Source: Bacilli bacterium (GTDB lineage: Bacteria > Bacillota_I > Bacilli_A > RF39 > UBA660). Taken from it: a stretch of 5,841 bases of DNA. Shown here one piece after another: positions 1 to 4,781 of the stretch. Under the pieces are notes generated by a model. The model saw only the letters and a list, made by a program, of their open reading frames with translations, was not told the DNA's origin and did not search any database. The stretch spans positions 1 through 5,841 of the forward strand of contig JAQVXV010000039.1 in NCBI GenBank assembly GCA_028708945.1. Direction: 5' to 3'. Position 1 is the first letter of the stretch. The number at the start of each line of letters is the position of its first letter. The translations under genes and the position numbers were made by a program.

Positions 1-2
1 GA

Positions 3-365
3 AGTTTATATAAGGGATTAAGTATTATCAAGGATGGTGTTCGCGTAGGTGACATAGGAAATAGCATTGAAAAATATGCTAAAGAAAATAACCTAAGTGT
101 AGTCAAAGAACTAGTGGGACATGGAATTGGTATGACGGTACACGAAGATCCTGATGTTCCTAATTATGGAAAAGAAGGTAGTGGACCAATACTAAAAGAG
201 GGAATGACAATCGCAGTTGAACCAATGCTTAATATAGGTACTGCCAAAGTCTTTATATTAGATGATGATTGGACAATAGTAACTGGTGATGGTAAAGCAT
301 CTGCTCACTTTGAACACACAGTTTTGATTACAAAAGATGGGTATGAAATTTTAACAAAGAGGTGA
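3..365 (+). CDS. map: Type I methionine aminopeptidase, C-terminal part (5' end cut by window)
   Basis: This enzyme removes the initiator methionine from nascent cytosolic proteins and uses two divalent metal ions. The frame is open from base 3, giving about 120 residues. An apparent GTG start at base 114 is only an internal valine, because conserved family sequence continues upstream of it. Numbering from base 3, I see the VGHGIG motif with metal ligand His40, the following HEDPxVPNYG segment with His47, the VEP motif with Glu73, and SAHFEHT with Glu104. These match the E. coli ligands and active-site residues H171, H178, E204 and E235. The two aspartate ligands must lie upstream of the window. 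The gene ends TGA followed at once by TAA, and its last codons overlap the Shine-Dalgarno of infA. The position before infA is the usual Firmicutes arrangement. Identity is certain apart from the missing N-terminus. Confidence 0.97.
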   Translation, partial: SLYKGLSIIKDGVRVGDIGNSIEKYAKENNLSVVKELVGHGIGMTVHEDPDVPNYGKEGSGPILKEGMTIAVEPMLNIGTAKVFILDDDWTIVTGDGKASAHFEHTVLITKDGYEILTKR

Positions 366-369
366 TAAA

Positions 370-585
370 ATGGCGAACAAAGATACAATTGAAGTCGAAG
401 GCAAAGTAATAGAAGTTTTACCGGGGGCAATATTTAAAGTTGAATTGGAAAACAAACATACGGTAGTAGCTCACGTTTCTGGTAAAATCCGAATGAATTA
501 TATTCGCATCTTACCAGGTGATACCGTTACAATTGAATTATCACCATATGACCTAACACGTGGGCGTATAACCTATAGAAAATAG
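370..585 (+). CDS. infA: Translation initiation factor IF-1
   Basis: IF-1 binds the A site of the 30S subunit and, with IF-2 and IF-3, controls start-site selection. The product has 71 residues, the family's usual length (about 72), and forms one OB-fold (S1-like) domain. It begins [13 protein letters not shown] and carries the conserved stretch [17 protein letters not shown] at about residues 35-51, ending in [11 protein letters not shown]. The ATG is fixed by GAGGTG at 359-364, which overlaps the map stop, so translation is probably coupled to map. It lies between map and rpmJ as in most Firmicutes. Nothing is unusual in the sequence. Confidence 0.98.
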   Translation: MANKDTIEVEGKVIEVLPGAIFKVELENKHTVVAHVSGKIRMNYIRILPGDTVTIELSPYDLTRGRITYRK

Positions 586-601
586 TAGGGAGGAATTATA
601 A

Positions 602-715
602 ATGAAAATAAGAGCTTCAGTAAAAAAAATCTGTCCGAAATGTAAAATAATTAAACGAAATGGAAAAGTAATAGTGATCTGTGAAAATCCAAAACATAAA
701 CAAAGACAAGGATAA
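602..715 (+). CDS. rpmJ: 50S ribosomal protein L36
   Basis: This is a 37-residue protein of the large ribosomal subunit that binds 23S rRNA near the peptidyl transferase region. It reads [15 protein letters not shown] and continues to a QRQG end. The zinc-ribbon ligands Cys11, Cys14, Cys27 and His32 are all present, so this is the zinc-binding (C+) form and not the cysteine-free paralogue. The length is exactly typical. The start is supported by AGGGAGGA at 587-594, 7 nt before the ATG. The stop is followed within one base by the Shine-Dalgarno of rpsM. The gene is short and easily missed, but its sequence and its infA-rpmJ-rpsM position leave no real doubt. Confidence 0.97.
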   Translation: MKIRASVKKICPKCKIIKRNGKVIVICENPKHKQRQG

Positions 716-729
716 TAGGAGGTGTTTGA

Positions 730-1095
730 ATGGCACGTATAAAAGGTGTAGAAATTCCAAATGAAAAAAGAATTGAAATTGCGTTAACTTATATCTATGG
801 AATAGGTAAAGGTTTATCACAACAAATTCTTAAAGAAGCAAATATCGATTTCAATAAAAAAGCAAAAGACTTAACAGAAGATGAGTTAATAAGTATAAGG
901 AATATTATTAACAATCATTTAACTGAAGGTGAACTACGTCGTGAAGTTAATATGAATATTAAAACAAAAATGGAAATTAACTGCTATCAAGGAGTTCGTC
1001 ACAAAAAAGGATTACCTGTAAGAGGACAACGTACTAGTAGAAATGCTAGAACTCGTAAAGGTAAAGGAAAAGTAGTTGCTAACAAGAAAAAATAA
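730..1095 (+). CDS. rpsM: 30S ribosomal protein S13
   Basis: S13 sits in the head of the 30S subunit, contacts the P-site tRNA and forms bridges to the 50S subunit. The 121-residue length equals that of the family. The N-terminus [14 protein letters not shown], the helix-turn-helix core with [11 protein letters not shown] (about residues 24-34), and the signature [15 protein letters not shown] (residues 88-102) are all present. A lysine/arginine-rich C-terminal tail that reaches the tRNA site follows. The ATG follows AGGAGGTG at 717-724 by 5 nt. It is co-transcribed with rpmJ upstream and rpsK downstream. Confidence 0.98.
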   Translation: MARIKGVEIPNEKRIEIALTYIYGIGKGLSQQILKEANIDFNKKAKDLTEDELISIRNIINNHLTEGELRREVNMNIKTKMEINCYQGVRHKKGLPVRGQRTSRNARTRKGKGKVVANKKK

Positions 1096-1120
1096 TCGTA
1101 ACTAAAAAGGAGGTTATAGT

Positions 1121-1504
1121 ATGGCTTATAAACCAAGAAAAAGAAAAGTTAAGAAAAATGTTCCAGAAGGTAAGGCATTTATTCATTCAACTTTTAATAA
1201 TACTATCGTTACAATATCTGATGCAAACGGAAATGTTATTAGTTGGGCATCAGCAGGAACTTTAGGTTTTAAAGGAAGCAAAAAATCAACTCCATTCGCA
1301 GCTGGTATGTCAGCAGAGGCTGCCGGTAAAGCTGCCGTAGATATGGGAATGAACAAAGTTGAAGTATTTGTAAAAGGATTAGGCTCAGGTCGTGAAACTG
1401 CAATACGTTCATTGCAAACAGCTGGTCTTGAAATAACAACAATCTCTGATGTAACGCCTATTCCACATAATGGATGTCGTCCACCAAAACGACCACGTGG
1501 ATAA
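1121..1504 (+). CDS. rpsK: 30S ribosomal protein S11
   Basis: S11 lies on the platform of the 30S subunit, next to the Shine-Dalgarno helix and the E site. The product has 127 residues, within the usual range. Visible family features are the basic N-terminal tail (residues 1-12), [20 protein letters not shown] (residues 20-39), the [21 protein letters not shown] segment, [13 protein letters not shown] (residues 84-96) and the C-terminal signature [12 protein letters not shown] (residues 115-126). AAAGGAGGT at 1106-1114 fixes the ATG with a 6-nt spacer. The next gene is rpoA with no rpsD between, the order normal for Bacilli but not for most Clostridia. Confidence 0.98.
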   Translation: MAYKPRKRKVKKNVPEGKAFIHSTFNNTIVTISDANGNVISWASAGTLGFKGSKKSTPFAAGMSAEAAGKAAVDMGMNKVEVFVKGLGSGRETAIRSLQTAGLEITTISDVTPIPHNGCRPPKRPRG

Positions 1505-1521
1505 GAAAGGGAGTGTCTTAA

Positions 1522-2472
1522 GTGTTAAACTTTGAAAAACCAACATATAAAATAACTGATTATATAGAAAATAATAATTATGGAAAATTTGAACTAGATC
1601 CTTTAGAAAGAGGATTTGGTACGACAATTGGAAATGCATTAAGAAGAGTAATGCTTTCAAATATGCCGGGAAGTGCAATAGTTGCTGTTAAAATAGAAGG
1701 TGTTATGCATGAATTTCAAGTACTTGATGGAGTGGTTGAAGATGTTAATGCAATAATATTGAATCTTAAAAGCGTTGTTATTAAAAAACATGTTGAAGGA
1801 ACTAAAGTTATCAAGCTATATGCTGATAAAGAAGGTCTAGTAACTGCTGGAGATATTGATGTTGATCCTGATATTGAAATAATTAATCCAAAACAAGAGA
1901 TTGCAACTTTAGCAAAAGGCGGAAAAATAAACATGGAAATGCTTGTTTCGACTGGTAGAGGTTATGTTCCATCAACAGAAAATAAAAAATATATTGAAGA
2001 AGCAAAAATAGGTTATATTCCTATAGATGCATTATATTCACCTGTTGAAAGAGTTAGTTATGAAGTAGAAAGTGCCAGAGTTGGACACAATGCTAACTTT
2101 GATAAACTAATAATGAATATATATACAGATGGATCTATGAAACCAGAAGAAGCAATGGCTTTGTCTGCAAAAATCTTAATAGAACATTTAGATGTAATAA
2201 CTAAATTAAGTGAGATATCTGATACTACAGGAATTATGACTGCTAAACAAGAAGACAGCAAACTTAAAAAATTAGAAATTTCTATTGATGAATTAGATTT
2301 CTCAGTAAGAGCATATAACTGTTTAAAAAGAGCAAATATTAATACATTAGGAGATTTAACAGAAAAAACAGAATTAGAAATGATGAAAATACGTAATTTA
2401 GGTAAAAAATCTTTAAAAGAAGTAGCTGAAAAAATTAAAGAAATGGGACTTAAATTCCGTGATGAAGATTAA
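1522..2472 (+). CDS. rpoA: DNA-directed RNA polymerase subunit alpha
   Basis: The alpha subunit dimerises to scaffold RNA polymerase assembly, and its C-terminal domain binds UP elements and activators. The product has 316 residues, the usual length. The N-terminal domain contains [18 protein letters not shown] (residues 28-45), the dimerisation and beta-contact signature. A flexible linker around residues 235-250 leads to the C-terminal domain, which contains [12 protein letters not shown] and LGKKSLKEV. Arg263 and Asn266 correspond to the DNA-binding R265 and N268 of E. coli. Initiation is at GTG; AAGGGAG at 1507-1513 lies 8 nt upstream, and there is no better ATG nearby. It is the penultimate gene of the operon. 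No anomaly is seen. Confidence 0.98.
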   Translation: MLNFEKPTYKITDYIENNNYGKFELDPLERGFGTTIGNALRRVMLSNMPGSAIVAVKIEGVMHEFQVLDGVVEDVNAIILNLKSVVIKKHVEGTKVIKLYADKEGLVTAGDIDVDPDIEIINPKQEIATLAKGGKINMEMLVSTGRGYVPSTENKKYIEEAKIGYIPIDALYSPVERVSYEVESARVGHNANFDKLIMNIYTDGSMKPEEAMALSAKILIEHLDVITKLSEISDTTGIMTAKQEDSKLKKLEISIDELDFSVRAYNCLKRANINTLGDLTEKTELEMMKIRNLGKKSLKEVAEKIKEMGLKFRDED

Positions 2473-2489
2473 TAGTTAGGAGGAATATT

Positions 2490-2843
2490 ATGGCTTACAG
2501 AAAATTAGGACGTACTAACAAACATAGAAGAAGCATGCTCGCTAATTTAACTAAAGACCTTATAATGAACGAAAAAATTCAAACAACTGAAACAAGAGCT
2601 AAAGAAGTTCGTAAATTTGTTGATAAAATGATTACTTACGGTAAAAATGGTTCATTAGTATCACGTAGAAAAGCATTGGCATTTTTACAAAACGACAATA
2701 TTGCCGTTCAAAAAGTGTTTGATGATTTAGCAAAACGTTTTGCAAATCGAAATGGTGGATACACTAGAATCATTAAAATTAATGAAAGAAGAGGAGACGA
2801 TGCTTTAATCGTTTCATTAGAACTAGTAGAAAAAGATGCATAA
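2490..2843 (+). CDS. rplQ: 50S ribosomal protein L17
   Basis: L17 is a large-subunit protein near the polypeptide exit region. The 117-residue length matches the short bacterial form. It begins [20 protein letters not shown] and carries the conserved [21 protein letters not shown] segment (about residues 32-52) and [17 protein letters not shown] (residues 89-105). AGGAGGA at 2478-2484 lies 5 nt before the ATG. It is the last gene of the ribosomal operon. Its final codons (Lys-Asp-Ala-stop) are built into the terminator hairpin, with the TAA lying in the loop. In many Bacilli the ECF-transporter ATPase genes follow; here a pilin-like gene does. Confidence 0.98.
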   Translation: MAYRKLGRTNKHRRSMLANLTKDLIMNEKIQTTETRAKEVRKFVDKMITYGKNGSLVSRRKALAFLQNDNIAVQKVFDDLAKRFANRNGGYTRIIKINERRGDDALIVSLELVEKDA

Positions 2844-2855
2844 GCATCTTTTTTT
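2830..2855 (+). terminator. Intrinsic terminator of the ribosomal-protein operon
   Basis: A 10-bp stem (2830-2839 with 2844-2853) closes a 4-nt ATAA loop and runs into a T tract ending at 2855. The stable core is GATGC/GCATC, extended by A-T pairs. The rplQ stop codon TAA (2841-2843) lies in the loop, so the hairpin is partly coding. The next promoter starts 6 bp downstream, which fits transcription ending here. Confidence 0.9.
2833..2854 (+). repeat. 22-bp exact direct repeat, copy 1 (rplQ terminator core)
   Basis: Bases 2833-2854 are identical to 4712-4733, around the palindromic core GATGCATAAGCATC plus six T. The two copies bracket the pilin-like gene and its promoter. In this copy the sequence encodes the last residues and stop of L17. 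The sequence outside the 22 bp does not match. The repeat may be a reused terminator or a trace of an insertion next to rplQ. Confidence 0.8.
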
Positions 2856-2860
2856 AATGT

Positions 2861-2890
2861 TTGACATAAAGAGCAACAAAATGTTACAAT
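2861..2890 (+). promoter_or_regulatory. Sigma-A-type promoter of the pilin-like gene
   Basis: A perfect -35 box TTGACA (2861-2866) and a -10 box TACAAT (2885-2890) are separated by 18 bp. A TG at 2882-2883 gives an extended -10. Transcription would start near 2897, leaving a leader of only about 23 nt that carries AAGGAG (2908-2913) 6 nt before the ATG. The gene therefore has its own strong promoter and does not depend on read-through from the ribosomal operon. I see no operator-like repeat. Confidence 0.85.
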
Positions 2891-2919
2891 TTAGTTAAAT
2901 TAATAATAAGGAGTAAAAA

Positions 2920-4581
2920 ATGAATTATAAAAAAGGATTTACATTAATAGAATTGTTAGCAGTAATTGTCATATTAGCAATCATTGCTTTAATAGCATCA
3001 CCATTTATTGTTGGATTAATAGAAGATTCTAAGAAAAGCACAACTGAAAGAAGTGTTGAAAATTATACTAATGGGATTAAAATAGCGGTTGCTAATAAGA
3101 ATTTAAATCGTGAAAATATTCCAGATGTTGCTTATACAGTAATGCCAAATGGAAATCTTTGTAGTGGAACAGTAACAGGCGATACTTGTGCTGGAACAAT
3201 ATTAGAAATTAAAATGGATGGAAAAAAACCGACAAGTGGAATTGTTAATTTAAGTAGTAACGGTGGAGTAGCCACTGCAACATTATGTATAAATGATGTT
3301 AAAGTAATCTATTCGGATGGAATATCTAAGTATAAAGCAAAAGATTGTAATGATATGACTTATAGTGAAAACATCTTAAATGGTGCAGATCCAGTATTAG
3401 GAAGTAATATGATACCAGTAAGAATTAAAGACGATGGAACAGTTATATATGCTGATTTAAAAGATGGTTGGTATGATTACTCAAATAAAGAGTGGGCAAA
3501 TGCTGTAATGTTATCAAGTGGAACTTATAATGTAGGAGACATAATACCAGAGTCAGCTATTAGATCATACTTTGTATGGATACCAAAATATAAATATAAG
3601 ATATTTAATACAGGTAACTACAATAGTGCAATTTCATCCACCCCAACAGGTAGTAATGCCCAAGAGATAGAAGTATTATTTGAAACAAAAGATACTGCAA
3701 TATCAAATGGAAGTACAGTTGACTCATGGCTAACACATCCAGCATTTACCTCATTTGATGTAAATGGATTATGGGTAGGTAAATTTGAGACAGGATATGA
3801 TGGAGCAACAAATACAACAGGAGCTCAAATAACAAGCACAGAATCAAATAAAATAATAGTTAAACCTAATGTATATAGTTGGAGAGGTAACACAGTTTAT
3901 AACATTTTTTTAGCCTCTTATAATTATAGTACAACTAATAAATCCCATATGATGAAAAATACCGAATGGGGAGCTGTTGCATATTTATCACATTCAAAAT
4001 ATGGAATAAATAAAGAGGTTAATATAAATAATAATTCTAGTTATAAAACAGGTTATAGTGCGGTAGCAGGAACTGTTCAATCAACATATCCAGGAACATA
4101 TGGAACAGATACAACCAAAACACTAGAATATAAAACAGAAACAGGTTACTTAGCAAGTACAACTGGAAACATAACTGGAGTATATGATATGAGTGGTGGA
4201 GCAAATGAATATATGGCTTCATATAAAAGTGGACAATTAGGAAGTAGCGGATTCAATACAACAAATATTGCCACATATGATCCTAAATACTTTGATGTTT
4301 ATTCAACAAACTCAACAGAAGTAACTTATAATTATAGAATACTAGGCGATGCAACTGGTGAATTGGGTCCATTCTACAATTATGCAGATGGTGATGGATC
4401 AACTAGATTTCACAACAACTGGTACGCTGACTATTCGAGCTTTTTTGACTCTTCTTACCCTTGGTTCTACCGAGGCGGCTCTTACTACCGTGGAGTTCTC
4501 TCGGGTCAGTTCGTCTTCGGTAGGGGCACAGGAGCTGTGAGTACCGCCGTTGGTTCCCGCCTCGTTCTTGCAGTAAATTAA
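2920..4581 (+). CDS. Type IV prepilin-like protein with C-terminal FGE/C-type-lectin-like domain (putative DGR target)
   Basis: The 553-residue protein starts with a textbook type IV prepilin leader: MNYKKG, cleavage before Phe7, Glu11 at mature position +5, and a hydrophobic helix to about residue 33. A pilin-type region follows with four cysteines (81, 90, 123, 143) that could form two disulfides. From about residue 215 the protein resembles the FGE-sulfatase fold, a C-type-lectin variant: FVWIPKYKY (218-226), LWVGKFETGYDG (284-295), TEWGAVAYLSHSKYG (348-362), GVYDMSGGANEYMASY (420-435), and the end WFYRGGSYYRG (515-525) with GSRLVLAV (545-552). I infer an exported, pilus-associated or surface binding protein and not an enzyme. 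No pilus assembly gene is nearby. The last ~50 codons are GC-rich and A-poor, unlike the rest. It has its own promoter. The pilin N-terminus is certain; the lectin-like fold is likely; the ligand is unknown. Confidence 0.9.
   Translation: MNYKKGFTLIELLAVIVILAIIALIASPFIVGLIEDSKKSTTERSVENYTNGIKIAVANKNLNRENIPDVAYTVMPNGNLCSGTVTGDTCAGTILEIKMDGKKPTSGIVNLSSNGGVATATLCINDVKVIYSDGISKYKAKDCNDMTYSENILNGADPVLGSNMIPVRIKDDGTVIYADLKDGWYDYSNKEWANAVMLSSGTYNVGDIIPESAIRSYFVWIPKYKYKIFNTGNYNSAISSTPTGSNAQEIEVLFETKDTAISNGSTVDSWLTHPAFTSFDVNGLWVGKFETGYDGATNTTGAQITSTESNKIIVKPNVYSWRGNTVYNIFLASYNYSTTNKSHMMKNTEWGAVAYLSHSKYGINKEVNINNNSSYKTGYSAVAGTVQSTYPGTYGTDTTKTLEYKTETGYLASTTGNITGVYDMSGGANEYMASYKSGQLGSSGFNTTNIATYDPKYFDVYSTNSTEVTYNYRILGDATGELGPFYNYADGDGSTRFHNNWYADYSSFFDSSYPWFYRGGSYYRGVLSGQFVFGRGTGAVSTAVGSRLVLAVN
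4410..4578 (+). other. Candidate DGR variable region (VR) at the 3' end of the pilin-like gene
   Basis: Composition changes sharply near base 4415. Bases 4441-4500 are about 48% GC and 4501-4560 about 63% GC, against about 28% in 4261-4320. Adenine on the coding strand falls to 14 of 130 (11%) in 4441-4570, against about 42% in 4261-4320. Codons switch to C- and G-ending types (TAC, TTC, GGC, GTC, ACC, CGC). The segment encodes residues ~498-553, the end of the FGE-like fold, where known DGR variable residues lie. Bases 4544-4571 contain no A at all and could be the conserved 3' (IMH-like) end. In DGRs, adenines of a template repeat are randomised, so A depletion is the expected mark. No template repeat is in the window, so the exact boundaries are estimates. 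Confidence 0.6.
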
Positions 4582-4601
4582 AAGTTTATACTTTTAATTT
4601 A
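4574..4601 (+). other. 12-bp perfect inverted repeat overlapping the pilin stop codon
   Basis: Bases 4574-4585 (TAAATTAAAAGT) pair perfectly with 4590-4601 around a 4-nt TTAT loop. The stop codon TAA (4579-4581) lies in the left arm. The stem is almost all A-T, with a single G-C pair next to the loop, and no U tract follows, so it is a poor intrinsic terminator. Known DGR target genes carry a hairpin/cruciform with a ~4-nt loop just after the VR that assists homing; the position fits that role. A plain stabilising 3' hairpin is the alternative. Confidence 0.75.
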
Positions 4602-4711
4602 ACCCATTTACTTTTAGAGTTTGCTCTGCCCTCTTTTTAAGCAAATTAAAAAAATTATGTAAAAATAATAATATAAGAAATTAATATAAAATTTAATTTT
4701 GTTAATAAGTT

Positions 4712-4733
4712 AAGATGCATAAGCATCTTTTTT
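4712..4733 (+). terminator. Intrinsic terminator downstream of the pilin-like gene; copy 2 of the 22-bp repeat
   Basis: A 7-bp stem AAGATGC/GCATCTT (4712-4718 with 4723-4729) with an ATAA loop runs into a T tract ending at 4733. The orientation suits transcription from the pilin-like gene, whose stop codon is 130 bp upstream. The whole element is identical to 2833-2854, including the bases that encode the last L17 residues and stop there. Confidence 0.85.
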
Positions 4734-4758
4734 ACAGATAAATTGTCAAATCAAGTAC

Positions 4759-4781
4759 AAAAAAAAGCATTATTTGCTTTT
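4759..4781 (-). terminator. Intrinsic terminator of the DHH phosphoesterase gene
   Basis: Read on the minus strand, AAAAGCA (4781-4775) and TGCTTTT (4769-4763) form a 7-bp stem with a 5-nt AATAA loop, followed by a run of T to 4759. The stop codon (4772-4770) lies in the loop. It faces the + strand terminator ending at 4733, leaving about 25 bp between the two convergent units. Confidence 0.8.

Noticed and set aside
363..368. Use of genetic code 4 (TGA as Trp), as in Mollicutes
   Set aside because: Map ends TGA-TAA, which alone does not decide, but all tryptophans seen are TGG and no conserved gene has an in-frame TGA, so code 11 fits.
617..820. Minus-strand open frame across rpmJ and rpsM
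   Set aside because: It is antisense to two certain ribosomal protein genes and is a low-complexity Phe/Tyr/Leu-rich shadow product.
4349..4540. A 63-codon + strand open frame inside the candidate variable region
   Set aside because: It lies in another frame of the pilin-like gene, has no ribosome binding site, and the real frame carries the RGGS...RLVL family motifs to its end.
4616..4645. Weak hairpins (AGAG/CTCT and TTTGCT/AGCAAA) after the pilin stop
   Set aside because: Stems are only 4-6 bp, one with a long loop. A far better terminator with a T tract lies at 4712-4733, so I do not call these.
4646..4711. AT-rich near-palindromes such as AAAATTTAATTTT
   Set aside because: Such matches are expected by chance in a stretch that is almost all A and T; there is no coding frame or promoter pattern I can support.
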